64,000 nt of DNA from Phycisphaerae bacterium (GTDB lineage: Bacteria; Planctomycetota; Phycisphaerae; UBA1845). The first letter of the stretch is position 1. Every line of letters begins with the position of its first letter. This document shows positions 44,072 through 53,687 of the stretch, one piece after another. The translations under genes were made by a program, and so were the position numbers. Location: NCBI GenBank assembly GCA_024102815.1, contig JAGFJJ010000006.1, positions 153,722-217,721 of the forward strand. Direction: 5' to 3'. The notes below the pieces were generated by a model. It worked only from the letters and a program-made list of their open reading frames with translations, was not told where the DNA came from and made no database searches.

Positions 44072-46570
44072 TCAAGATGCTTCATTCGACTCGTCACCGC
44101 CCTCCGGCATTTCCGCGTCAGGTTCGGGCGGCGCGAGGAAGTCGCTGACGCTGCGCGTGGCCTTGATCCAGTATTCGAAAGCCTTCGCGGCCGCCACGGA
44201 CAGGAGTGAATCATCGGGATAAATGCCCTGGACATCCGGTTCGCCGGCTTTCAGACCCGTCAGGATTTCCAGTGCCGCGCGAACGTCTCTCACCGCGTAC
44301 ACGTGAAACCGTCCGTTCCGGCAGGCCTCGACAACGTCCTCGCGCAGCATCAGGTCGTCCGCGTTGGTCTCCGGAACGATTACGCCCTGCGTGCCCGTCA
44401 GGCCCAGATCATTGCACGTGTCGAAGAAACCCTCGGCCTTCTCGTTGACCGCCCCGATGGGCAGGATGTTCCCCATCTGGTCGATCGCCCCTGTAATCGC
44501 CAGATCCTGCCGCAGCGGCACGTCCGTCAGAGCGCTGAGCAGACAGCAGATCTCCGCCGCGGAAGCCGAATCGCCGTCGATGCCGCCGTAACTCTGCTCG
44601 AAGGCGATGCTGGCATGGAACGCCAGCGGATGTTCGGTACGCAGCAGATGCCGCAGCAGCCCGCCCAGAATATAGAATCCCTTGGTGTGAATCGCCCCCG
44701 AGAGATCGGCTTCGCGATCGATGTTGATGACGCCGGCCGTACCCGGACCGATCGTTGCCGTGATGCGTGTGGGAAAACCGTACGTCAGCGGACCGGCGTG
44801 AATCACGGCCAGTCCGTTCACCTGCCCCACCACCGCGCCGGTAACGCTGGCACGGATCTTCCCGCCGGCCAGAAGTTCCCGGTAGCGCTTTGACGGCAGA
44901 CTCGCCCGGCGCTTCGAGCGCAAGATGGCGTCCTTCACCTCCGCAGCACCCGCCTGCTTCTTTCCCTCCTTCCGCGCGATGAACGATGCCTCGCGGGCGA
45001 TGTCCGCCAGACGTCCGAAACGCGTCGTCAGATGCACGCCGCGCCCTGCGATTCGGGCCCCATGCTCGATCAGCGCCGCGACGCCCCCGCGATCAAAGTG
45101 CACCAGCCCTTCATCGTGCACGATTCTCGCCAGCACGCCGCCATATTGTGCCATTGCTCTGTCATCGCGTGGTATGGCGCTGTCAAAATCGGCGAGAACC
45201 TTGAACAGATGCGGAAAGTCAGGATCGTACCCGTCCAGCAGGTAGTACGTGTCGTATCCACCCAGCAGAACAACCTTCACGTTCACATCAATCGGATCAG
45301 GTTTCAGTCCCGGCGTCCACCACGGAAAGACCATCTCCGGAGGCATGATCTCCAGCCGCCCCGTCCGCAACGTCCGGACCAGCACTTTCCACGCACCCGG
45401 CTCGCGAAGTACGTCGAGAGCATCCAGAATAAGATACCCTCCGTCGGCGCGAAGGATGGCCCCCGCTCGAATCATCATGTGGTCCGAACGCCCGCGCTCG
45501 CGCATATCGAATCGCTGGTCGATCGAGCCGAGTAGATTGCCAATCGTCGGTGTGTTCTCCACGACGATCGGGCACGCGTGGCCCTCCCTGCGGCACAATA
45601 GTACATTCACCCCGAAACGTCGTGCCTGCTCCTCGTCAAAGGACACGCCTCGCAGCCGAAGCGTGACCACCTCATCCACTGCCTCGTCCAGGAACGCCTT
45701 CACCTCGGGCTGCGAATACTCGGCCGAGATCGACTCCACGTATTCCACGAGCACCGACCGAATCGTCCGCTCCGCGAGCCCGTTCATTGCCTCGACATGG
45801 CGCCGGCGCACCTCGTTGACCTGGCGAAGTACCGCTCGGAGTTGCGGAAGAAATGCATCATGCTTCTCCTTGATCTGCTCGGCGTGCTCTTTGGTCACCG
45901 CCCCATCGCTTTGCAGTTGTTCCCATTCCTCGGGCGGCACGGGACGGCCTTCCACCGTTGGAAACAGGGCCGCCTGCGCCACCGGCTCCGAAGGGATGCT
46001 CACCAGCGCCAATCCCGCCTGCTTAACCGTTTCTTCAAAGGGCTGGGTGATGCGCTCGATCTCCTTCTGCGTAGCCTGCTCCAGCGCCGCCCGGCGCACC
46101 TGCATCGGTTCGGAGGTCAGCGTCGGTTCGAGACGGTCGCGGATAAAGTCGACCATTTCGTCGATCCGCCGCTGGAAGGAGCGTGCCTTCCCTCGCGGCA
46201 GCGTGATCAGACGAGGACGATCCGGGGACGCGAAATTGTTGACATAGCATCGATCGCTCGCCTCCGGACATTCCAGCCGGGTCTCCTCCAGCAGACCCCG
46301 CACCAGGGTCATGCGCCCTGTGCCCGATAGTCCGCGCACGTACACATTCTGGCCCGGTGCATGAATCTCCAACCCAAAGCGCAGCGCCTCGACTGCCGAA
46401 TCCTGGCCAATCACCCCGATCAACGGCTCGATGTCGGCCGTGGATGCGAACGGAAGCGCTTTCGGATCGCAGGTCCACCGCAGGTCCTTGACGGGCAGTG
46501 GCTGGGCGGGCTTGGCCGGGGCGAGAACGATCTCCTGAAACTCGTGCTCAGCGTGGTCGTGCGGGCTCAT
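44072..46570 (-). CDS. Lon-related AAA/protease (LonB/LonC-like, AAA_32 type)
   Basis: 832 residues, ATG at 46570 with GGAG 6 bases upstream. The ATPase-like part begins PLIGVIGQDSAVEALRFGLEI. The P-loop position reads GLSGTGRMT (80-88), with Arg where Walker A Lys is expected. Between the motifs lies a long helical insert, then the Walker B-like GGYLILDALDVL. The C-terminal Lon peptidase domain carries the catalytic Ser in GDSASAAE and the Lys in NEKAEGFF. Such Lon-like proteases (E. coli YcbZ, Thermus LonC) lack the Lon N-domain, and some hydrolyse proteins without ATP. The Arg substitution raises the same question here. It is convergent with the EamA gene. Confidence 0.88.
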   Translation of the reverse strand: MSPHDHAEHEFQEIVLAPAKPAQPLPVKDLRWTCDPKALPFASTADIEPLIGVIGQDSAVEALRFGLEIHAPGQNVYVRGLSGTGRMTLVRGLLEETRLECPEASDRCYVNNFASPDRPRLITLPRGKARSFQRRIDEMVDFIRDRLEPTLTSEPMQVRRAALEQATQKEIERITQPFEETVKQAGLALVSIPSEPVAQAALFPTVEGRPVPPEEWEQLQSDGAVTKEHAEQIKEKHDAFLPQLRAVLRQVNEVRRRHVEAMNGLAERTIRSVLVEYVESISAEYSQPEVKAFLDEAVDEVVTLRLRGVSFDEEQARRFGVNVLLCRREGHACPIVVENTPTIGNLLGSIDQRFDMRERGRSDHMMIRAGAILRADGGYLILDALDVLREPGAWKVLVRTLRTGRLEIMPPEMVFPWWTPGLKPDPIDVNVKVVLLGGYDTYYLLDGYDPDFPHLFKVLADFDSAIPRDDRAMAQYGGVLARIVHDEGLVHFDRGGVAALIEHGARIAGRGVHLTTRFGRLADIAREASFIARKEGKKQAGAAEVKDAILRSKRRASLPSKRYRELLAGGKIRASVTGAVVGQVNGLAVIHAGPLTYGFPTRITATIGPGTAGVINIDREADLSGAIHTKGFYILGGLLRHLLRTEHPLAFHASIAFEQSYGGIDGDSASAAEICCLLSALTDVPLRQDLAITGAIDQMGNILPIGAVNEKAEGFFDTCNDLGLTGTQGVIVPETNADDLMLREDVVEACRNGRFHVYAVRDVRAALEILTGLKAGEPDVQGIYPDDSLLSVAAAKAFEYWIKATRSVSDFLAPPEPDAEMPEGGDESNEAS

Positions 46571-46710
46571 CGTGGGCTCCGGAGGCGGGACCGCCCAAAG
46601 GGTGCGGTACGGAAACGATCGAACGGCGAACGAGAACTCAGCCACGCAGCATCGATTCCAAATCGGGTGAAGTCAAGCAAAGGACTCTGCGCGTTCTCGT
46701 CGCCCCGAAG

Positions 46711-48630
46711 CTATGGCAATTGGGCCGCTCGGGCCGGAACGGCATCGATGACCTGCGACGCCCCGACCGGCGGCGGCTCGACAGACCGCAGCTTCCCTTT
46801 TTGGCAGATCAGAAATCGGTAGCGGGGCGTATCCAGGGACTCGGGACAGCTCACGCGAATCGACCGCAGCCCGGCCGTGCCGCCATCGATCGCATCCACG
46901 CGGAACAACGCCGTCTCCCAGTGCGTACCCGGCGGCGGCGGATCACCCGATGTCAGGAAGACCGACTCCAGCAGGTGGGTGAGAAACGGTCGATCGAGGG
47001 ACTCCAATTCAAACGTCCGATCGTCGATCCGTCGCCAGACAAGGCCGCGGCCGCCGTATTGCATCGGCCAGAAGCGCACATCTCGATCGCCCGTCTCTAC
47101 GACCCATGTGGATATCGCATTGAGCAACACCACGGAATTGGGCGCCTGCAACACGAATACTTCGCGTTGCCCCAGTTTCTCGGGCCCGACCTCCGCGGTG
47201 ATGACCGCTTCCCGCGTTGCTTCCGTTGCCTTTCCCAACCAGGCCCCGACCGCGAGTTTGGCCAACGCCTGGCCCGGAATCGTAAACACCACGATCATCA
47301 ACGCGGCGATACGCATCGCCCGACCGTGTCTCGATCGGCCACTCGCCGACAAAACGCCATGGAGGAATATGCCCAGCAAGAGCGAAGCCGGGGGAGACGC
47401 TTCGAACAACAAGCGGTCGGAGGTGGGCGCGCCCCCCTGCGGGAGAATCGCCAGCACGAACCACGCGAACAGAAAGGCCGCGTATCGATGTCGCCGCAAG
47501 ACGCGCCAGAAAACGGCCACCAGAATCATCGAGAAGAGCAGGCAAATCGGGGCCAGCAGGAGCAGCAGGCGGAAGCGCTCCAGAAAGAGATCGGTGCTGA
47601 AGAACCCGATCAGGGTGAGCGGAGCCGTAGCCAGCAATACAAGTACGCGCTCAATATACAAACCCGGTTCCAGCCATGGCGTGGTATAGAACAGACCCCG
47701 CGCGCCGAAGCCGGCCGCGGCAAGCCCAAGCAGGTAAAGGATCCCCACGGCCAGACTGCACAGCGATGCCGGCCACGAGCCTTTCTGGAGTACCAGGGCC
47801 GGTCTCTGCTTCCCCCCGTCCGCAGCGTCGCCATGGAGCCTTTTCCAAGGCAGCGTAGCCAATCCCAGGAGCGGGAACGTCACGATGCCGGACTCTTTGG
47901 ACATGGTGGCCAGCACGCCCAGCAGACAGGCGACAACCCAACGCCCCCAAAAAAACGGTCGCCCGCGAGGCGGTATCAGTACGAGCAGCGCCCCGATCAT
48001 GAACATCTGGGCCAAAAGACTATTGCGATTCGCCGGCCAGCCCACGGGCAGGAGCGCTGAGAAACTCGCCGCCATGATCGCCAGCCCGAGCAGGGCAACG
48101 CCCCTCCGCTCTGACAGCTTCCGGAAAAGGAAATACGCCAAGAGCAGGTCCAGGGAGAAGAGCAGTAATCCAGCAATGTGATAGCCGACGGCCCAGTTAC
48201 CCCAGACGGCGTGGTCCAACCAAAGCGAGATACTGGCGACGGGTCGGTAGAAGCGAATCTTCCAATTAGCGGATGTCCACCACGGAAACGTCCCCACTTT
48301 CCACATCGATTCGTCCGGTTTGGGGAAGTCGCCAAAGTCGTAGAGACTCCAGGGCCGCATGGTGTCGTGGTCCGTCAGCCCCCTCAGAATGACTTGGTGT
48401 CCGTAATCATCCGAGAAAAACCCCCATCCCAATGCTGGGAGATGCGTGGCAACGCCGGCCGTGATAATCAGGATCGGCCAGATCCAGCGCCCGCGCTCGC
48501 TCTGCGTACTCAGCAGATGGCTTTGTTTTTGGGATTCCGCCATTTTCGTGTTCAATGCTCGCACCCATGCGGAACCGCCCATGCGGCTCCAGCGGCCCAG
48601 CAGGCTAGCGAGCGAAGCCTCCGGCTTCAA
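46711..48630 (-). CDS. polytopic membrane protein, GT-C glycosyltransferase-like
   Basis: 639 residues from ATG 48630; in-frame ATGs at 48582 (with GGAG 4 bases before it) and 48543 are also possible, since the first helix starts only at about residue 49. About eleven hydrophobic helices occupy residues 49-450. The first external loop has GWGFFSDDYGHQ, and an acidic pair there is the hallmark of GT-C enzymes that use lipid-linked sugars. A soluble C-terminal domain of about 180 residues follows. It is likely part of the polysaccharide or protein-glycosylation set on the other strand (48.8-53.5 kb), but the substrate is unknown. Confidence 0.65.
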   Translation of the reverse strand: MKPEASLASLLGRWSRMGGSAWVRALNTKMAESQKQSHLLSTQSERGRWIWPILIITAGVATHLPALGWGFFSDDYGHQVILRGLTDHDTMRPWSLYDFGDFPKPDESMWKVGTFPWWTSANWKIRFYRPVASISLWLDHAVWGNWAVGYHIAGLLLFSLDLLLAYFLFRKLSERRGVALLGLAIMAASFSALLPVGWPANRNSLLAQMFMIGALLVLIPPRGRPFFWGRWVVACLLGVLATMSKESGIVTFPLLGLATLPWKRLHGDAADGGKQRPALVLQKGSWPASLCSLAVGILYLLGLAAAGFGARGLFYTTPWLEPGLYIERVLVLLATAPLTLIGFFSTDLFLERFRLLLLLAPICLLFSMILVAVFWRVLRRHRYAAFLFAWFVLAILPQGGAPTSDRLLFEASPPASLLLGIFLHGVLSASGRSRHGRAMRIAALMIVVFTIPGQALAKLAVGAWLGKATEATREAVITAEVGPEKLGQREVFVLQAPNSVVLLNAISTWVVETGDRDVRFWPMQYGGRGLVWRRIDDRTFELESLDRPFLTHLLESVFLTSGDPPPPGTHWETALFRVDAIDGGTAGLRSIRVSCPESLDTPRYRFLICQKGKLRSVEPPPVGASQVIDAVPARAAQLP

Positions 48631-48797
48631 TCGGTCCCTGGAGACCCGCCAGACGCTCCCACTTTACCGCCGAGGCGTCGCGCTCACCTTCAGATTCGCG
48701 GACGCCCGGTCGAAAAGCGTACTGGAGTGACGTTTTCGGACGCGCCGGCGGTACGCGCCCCGTTCCGGACCGCGACTTCCATTGTGCCCCGAAGCCC

Positions 48798-50177
48798 ATG
48801 TGGCCACTCAAGTCCATTCTCTTCTTCGTGCTCTTCTGGGCGGCCTGCGTTGCCGCGCTGGTGAACCCCATCTGGGGCGTGGTTAACTACATGATGGTCT
48901 ACCAGCTTAACCCACCCGCCATGTGGTGGGGACAGCCCCTGGTGGCCACGGGCATGCGCTTCTCTCTCCTGGCCGCCATCTTCACGCTGGCGGGGGTCCT
49001 GCTCGCCCGGCGGCGAGTTCCGATCATCCGCCCGGCGATTTCCAGCATTGAGTGGATCATCTTCGGACTGCTGTTCATCGCCGTGCTCAACACGGTGATG
49101 GGCACCGGCTTCGGCTTCAGTGCTTCCAGTTCCTTCGAGAAATTCTGGAAGCTGCAGGTCTTTGTGCTGATCCTGGTGCGCCTTGCGACGACGCGCGGCA
49201 ACTTCCAATTGGCGCTTTGGACCATCGTCGCGGGAAGCTTCTACCTTGGCTGGGATGCCTTCACCGCCCCTGCTCACGCGTTCTCCAAGGGGCGTCTCGA
49301 GGTGTTCGGCGGTCCGGACATCGCCACATCCTCCGGCGCCGCGGCCCACCTCACGGCCATGCTCCCGTTGATCGGCGTCGCTTTTCTCATTGCCAGGACC
49401 TGGCGGGGGCGGGGATTTGCCCTCGTCGCGGGAGCGTTGACCGTCAACGCGATTATTCTCTGCCGTACGCGGTCGGCATTCGTCGGCCTCATGGCGGGGT
49501 TGATTGCGGCCCTCGTGCTGGTGCCCAAAGACATGCGATATCGCCTTCGCGTACTGCTGGTCTGCGGCGGGTTGATGGGCTTCTATCTTACCGACGCGCA
49601 TTATTGGGAACGCATCGGAACCCTGGCCGATCCTGCCGCGTTGAACCTGGACGCGGCCGCGATGGCCCGCGCCGACATCCGGGCCGCCTCGTTGCAGATC
49701 ATCGCCGATTATCCGCTGGGCATCGGGCTGGGCAACTTCCCCAACGTCATCGGTCAATACGCTCCGGCTTACAGTGGTCGGGCGCCGCACAACACGGTCG
49801 TCATGTGCGCGACCGAACTGGGCATTATCGGCTGCGTGCTCTTCTTCTTTATCCTTGTCGAATCACTCCGCCTGGCCTACCTCAATTACCGGCTGGCTCG
49901 ATTCACGGAACACGGCACGGAGCATCGAATCATCGCCTATGGCCTGCTCGTCGCGCTGATTACGTATTTCGTCTCCGGGTTGGGAACGGACCGGTTCACC
50001 TGTGAATCATTCTGGTGGATCATCGTGCTTCCGTTGTGTCAACGACGTGTCATCGCCAACGAGATCCGCGCACTTGCAGCCGATCCGGCGGCCGAAGAAC
50101 CGTTGCTGGCTTCAACCGCGACATCGCCGTTCCCCGAGTCCGCATATTCCCCGGGTATTCGCTATGGCGCCGCTTGA
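48798..50177 (+). CDS. O-antigen ligase/polymerase-like membrane protein
   Basis: 459 residues from ATG 48798. About eleven transmembrane helices and one large external loop (residues about 265-330) contain the Wzy_C/WaaL-type block IIADYPLGIGLGNFPNVIGQYAPAYSGRAPHNTVVMCATELGIIG, where the His and nearby Arg are the conserved catalytic-type residues. It resembles the exosortase-associated O-glycosylation ligase group. It would polymerise or transfer undecaprenyl-linked glycan at the outer face of the inner membrane. It overlaps the next gene by 14 bases, so the two form an operon. Confidence 0.82.
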   Translation: MWPLKSILFFVLFWAACVAALVNPIWGVVNYMMVYQLNPPAMWWGQPLVATGMRFSLLAAIFTLAGVLLARRRVPIIRPAISSIEWIIFGLLFIAVLNTVMGTGFGFSASSSFEKFWKLQVFVLILVRLATTRGNFQLALWTIVAGSFYLGWDAFTAPAHAFSKGRLEVFGGPDIATSSGAAAHLTAMLPLIGVAFLIARTWRGRGFALVAGALTVNAIILCRTRSAFVGLMAGLIAALVLVPKDMRYRLRVLLVCGGLMGFYLTDAHYWERIGTLADPAALNLDAAAMARADIRAASLQIIADYPLGIGLGNFPNVIGQYAPAYSGRAPHNTVVMCATELGIIGCVLFFFILVESLRLAYLNYRLARFTEHGTEHRIIAYGLLVALITYFVSGLGTDRFTCESFWWIIVLPLCQRRVIANEIRALAADPAAEEPLLASTATSPFPESAYSPGIRYGAA

Positions 50178-51342
50178 ACCGCGAACGCCCCTGATCTGCC
50201 ACGTCATCCACACCCTTGAGGGTGGAGGAACGGAACGCATGCTCGTCCACCTGCTGCGCGAGTTCGACCGCAGCCGATTCCGGCACGCCGTCGTAACCTT
50301 GCGTCACGCCGGCAATCTGTCTGCTCGACTGCCGGACGACGTTCCGTGTTTTCCGATGCACGCGCGGGGAACGTCCCGTTTGGCCTGGTGGAGACTCGCC
50401 CGACACTTGCGACAGCTGCGGCCGGCCGTGCTTCATGCCAGGGGCATCGGGTGTTGGGCGGACGCGATCGCCGCATCACTTCTGATGCGGCGGTGCCGAC
50501 TGCTGCTCGGATTTCACGGAACGGATCGCGCCGCTGACCTGGACATCCACGAAGAGCGCAAAGCGCGACTTGGCCGATGGTGCGGCGCTCACTTCGCGAC
50601 GGTGGCCCAATCAGGCGCCAGGTTGCTCGCGCGCCGCGCGGGGATACCAGCGGATCGTATTGCCGTACTGACGAACGGTGTCGATCCGGAGGGTCATGCG
50701 ACGGACAGCCGCGTCCGTCATGCCTTGCGCAACCAATTGGGTTTGCCGAGCGAAGCAGTGCTCTTCGGAACCGTCTGCTCCTTGTCATGGATCAAGGGAC
50801 CGGATCAACTCCTCGAAGCCTTCACGTCAGCCTCCGGTAATCCGGAAACGCATCTTGTCTTGGTGGGCGACGGGCCCATGCGTCCCGAGCTGGCGTTTCG
50901 CTCCGCACAATCGGGGATCGCCGGGCGCGTGCATTTGGTCGGCGCGCAGAATGACGTGTGGAAGTGGCTCTCCGCTATGGATGTGTTTGTCTGCCCCAGC
51001 CGGTCCGAAAGTCTCAGCAATGCCCTGCTTGAAGCACTTGCCGCCGGAAGCCCCGTCATCACGACGGACGTCGGCGACCACGCTCTCGTCGTTCGCGATG
51101 GCTGCGAAGGAAGAGTCGTTGCAGCCGGGGATATTGCCGGGCTTGCGGCGGCGATGCTCGAAATCGCCGAGGACAGCGGTCTTCGGGCGCGCATGGGCCA
51201 TGCGGCCCGACAGCGGGCGGCCCATTACTCTTTCCGAGCTTGTTTGCGCAACTATGAGCAGCTCTACAGAAGTCTCACGACGGGTCCCGGGCCCCGGGTC
51301 GCCAACGACTCGAACAGAACGCCGGTGCTGTGGGTCCGGTAA
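50164..51342 (+). CDS. GT4-family glycosyltransferase
   Basis: 392 residues from ATG 50164, within the end of the previous gene. The N-terminal fold begins ICHVIHTLEGGGTERMLVHLL, the acceptor-side Gly-rich loop of GT-B enzymes. The C-terminal half has FGTVCSLSWIKGPDQLLEAF, HLVLVGDGPMRPEL, and VFVCPSRSESLSNALLEALAAGSPVITTDVGD. The last carries the E-x7-E nucleotide-sugar signature of GT4. It is cytoplasmic and probably adds a sugar to a lipid-linked exopolysaccharide intermediate. Donor and acceptor are unknown. A 216-base gap with no evident signal separates it from the Wzz-like gene. Confidence 0.9.
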   Translation: MAPLEPRTPLICHVIHTLEGGGTERMLVHLLREFDRSRFRHAVVTLRHAGNLSARLPDDVPCFPMHARGTSRLAWWRLARHLRQLRPAVLHARGIGCWADAIAASLLMRRCRLLLGFHGTDRAADLDIHEERKARLGRWCGAHFATVAQSGARLLARRAGIPADRIAVLTNGVDPEGHATDSRVRHALRNQLGLPSEAVLFGTVCSLSWIKGPDQLLEAFTSASGNPETHLVLVGDGPMRPELAFRSAQSGIAGRVHLVGAQNDVWKWLSAMDVFVCPSRSESLSNALLEALAAGSPVITTDVGDHALVVRDGCEGRVVAAGDIAGLAAAMLEIAEDSGLRARMGHAARQRAAHYSFRACLRNYEQLYRSLTTGPGPRVANDSNRTPVLWVR

Positions 51343-51558
51343 TATCGGTGCCGCTCCTTACCAAGGTTCGAGTCTCCTCGCGTACAAACCCGCGGTCAGA
51401 CCGGATTACCGGAATCCCGCGTTCGGCACCTTAAGCGATCCCTCCACCCGTCCGAAAAAACTCACAGTGGTACAGGTGCGCCGACCGTTCGTAACACCAC
51501 CGGTCGACGTTGCGGACCGGCGGGGACCGGTCCGAAAAGAACCGATCGAGTCTGAAAC

Positions 51559-53469
51559 GTGAACAAACCCGCTGACATGCCTCCGACCGCGCGACCACCC
51601 GTCGCTCCTGCTACGGCGCGCCCGGAAGGCGCCCTTAACGATGACCGTCCATTTGCCGAGATTCGCCGCAACCTGCACGATCTTCTGCGGATCATCTCGC
51701 TTCATCGCTGGGCCTTCTTCGTGCCCTTCTGCCTGGTCACGAGCGCGGCATTCCTGCTGAGTCTTCGCTACCCGCGAACGTACTCGGCCTATACGTCATT
51801 CGAGAGGCAGAACGATCCACTGATCATGGAACTGCCCGGAGCACCGCGCACCGACTCCCTCAAGGTCTACACGAACGCGCTGGAGCGCGAGCTGACATCA
51901 GCAAGCGGACTGATGGAGATCGTCGAGGGGATGGACCTTATTGACCCGGCGTTTCGCAATCCCGACGGAACATGGTCACCGGCCGGCCTCCAGCGCCGCG
52001 CCGCCCTGGCGTCCGCACTGGCACCGACCATCACCATCACGACGGGATCACCCACTCAGCATCTCGATATCATCCAGCTCCGCTACAACGGCCCGGATCC
52101 TACGATCGGCCCGCGACTGCTCGATGAGCTGAAAAAGACGTACATTCGCAAGAGCCTGCACTGGACCCACGATTTCCTCGAGCGCCAGCGGGCCTACCTC
52201 CAACGCGAGGCCGACGCCGCAAGCGAGGAACTGAAGGGCGCGAGACGAGAAGAAACCGCGTGGCGACTGGCCAATCCACACGTGAACATCGAAGACCCAG
52301 GCGCTCTTGCGGCCCAGATCGAGCAGCTGGAGCTGTCCCGCCGGGAGCTGATCCTCCAACGACGGGAGCACGAATCGCAGTTGGCGGCCTACCAGCAGCT
52401 CCAGGCCGATGCCACAGCACCACCGGAGGCACCGCCATCCGTTGGTCCAATGCCGCTGCCACCGGCCCGCAGCACTGCCTTGGAGGACGCCGAAACGTCG
52501 CGATTGAAGAAGGAGCTGGCCGACCTCGATTCGAGGATCGAGGACCTCCGCGTGACGCGGGGAATGACTGATCTGCACCCTGAAATCCAGAAGCTGCGCG
52601 AGACACGCGACGCAACCCTGCGGATGCTCGACCGGCAGCAGGAATCGCTGGTGGAAGTGGCAATGACGCCGAGCGGACCGGGTGCTCGTGAAACGGCGAG
52701 TGCCGCGTCGCGAAACCCGGCTCTCGACCGCTTCGTCGTGGAAATCGCCGCGGAGCGGTCCAAGCTCGCCAATCTCGCCATTTCCATTCAAACGGTCGAG
52801 GACAAGATCGCCAGCCTGAAGCAGGCCCGCTCGGAACTCTTCCAGCGGCAGGAGGAGTTCGCAGACGTGCAGGAGCGCGTCGTACTCGCCAGTCGAAGGC
52901 ATCAGCAGGTGCTCAATTCCATCGCCGCCGTCGAGCCCGCTATCCAGGCGGTGGAGGCCGGACATTTCCTCCAATTCAGCCCCGGCGAGCCTGCCCGCGG
53001 GAGCGTCATTCCGGTCAATCCGAAATCGACGACAATCCTGCTCCTGGCGGTCCTGGCGGGCATTGCCGCGGGGACCGTCTTCACCGTTCTTGCCGAAGTC
53101 TTCGACAATGTCTACCGAAGCTCGACGGAAGTGGCCCGCAGTCTGGGCCTGCCCATTCTGGATTCCATCGACGAGATCATCACGTCGGCCGATCGACGCA
53201 AGCGGATCCTTACCCAGTCCGTGCTGTCACCCATTGTCGTGACCTGTTTCCTGGTCATTACTCTCTATACCGGAACGATGGCCTACCTGAGCATTCAGAA
53301 CCCCGGCTCGTTCAAGCGCCTGAAGCGCATCCCCGAGGCGGCCATGCGCCTGCTGTCCGACGCGGGGGACGCCCAGCGTCACGAGCCAACGCAAGCGGCC
53401 GAGGCGTCCGACGAGGCGCTTCCGCCTCCCGTGGACAAGGCTCTTTCGGCCCGCGATTTACCTGCCTAG
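51559..53469 (+). CDS. Wzz/GNVR-type polysaccharide chain-length or export protein
   Basis: 636 residues from GTG 51559. A transmembrane helix near 50-72 (WAFFVPFCLVTSAAFLLSLRY) and another near 492-516 (TTILLLAVLAGIAAGTVFTVLAEV) flank a long periplasmic part with a coiled coil (about 215-465). That is the Wzz/PCP layout. A third helix (VVTCFLVITLYTGTMAYL) and a Pro/Ala-rich tail follow. No Walker kinase motif is present, so it lacks the fused tyrosine kinase of BY-kinase types. The region SLGLPILDSIDEI after the second helix resembles the connector seen before such kinases. It should control chain length or export of the polymer made by the preceding genes. Confidence 0.85.
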   Translation: MNKPADMPPTARPPVAPATARPEGALNDDRPFAEIRRNLHDLLRIISLHRWAFFVPFCLVTSAAFLLSLRYPRTYSAYTSFERQNDPLIMELPGAPRTDSLKVYTNALERELTSASGLMEIVEGMDLIDPAFRNPDGTWSPAGLQRRAALASALAPTITITTGSPTQHLDIIQLRYNGPDPTIGPRLLDELKKTYIRKSLHWTHDFLERQRAYLQREADAASEELKGARREETAWRLANPHVNIEDPGALAAQIEQLELSRRELILQRREHESQLAAYQQLQADATAPPEAPPSVGPMPLPPARSTALEDAETSRLKKELADLDSRIEDLRVTRGMTDLHPEIQKLRETRDATLRMLDRQQESLVEVAMTPSGPGARETASAASRNPALDRFVVEIAAERSKLANLAISIQTVEDKIASLKQARSELFQRQEEFADVQERVVLASRRHQQVLNSIAAVEPAIQAVEAGHFLQFSPGEPARGSVIPVNPKSTTILLLAVLAGIAAGTVFTVLAEVFDNVYRSSTEVARSLGLPILDSIDEIITSADRRKRILTQSVLSPIVVTCFLVITLYTGTMAYLSIQNPGSFKRLKRIPEAAMRLLSDAGDAQRHEPTQAAEASDEALPPPVDKALSARDLPA

Positions 53470-53687
53470 CCCGCGTGGCGACCGGACGAAACCGCACCCG
53501 CTTCCAAAGCCACTTCCCCTGTTTCCCGAGCGCGTCCCGGGGGTCGATGCCTTCACGTTTTCCTGTAGCCGGACCCGATGATTCATGGTAGGTTTTCCGC
53601 TTGGCCGCGGCGCCTGTACGAGCGGCGCTGGAGGAGAACCGTCGCCACGGAAGGCGGATTTCGTCACAGGGAGGTGGCACAGACCCC

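Noticed and set aside
46498..48060. 520-codon plus-strand frame opposite the GT-C-like gene
   Set aside because: It is Gln/Arg/Pro-rich with no hydrophobic or conserved segments; the opposite strand encodes a coherent membrane protein.
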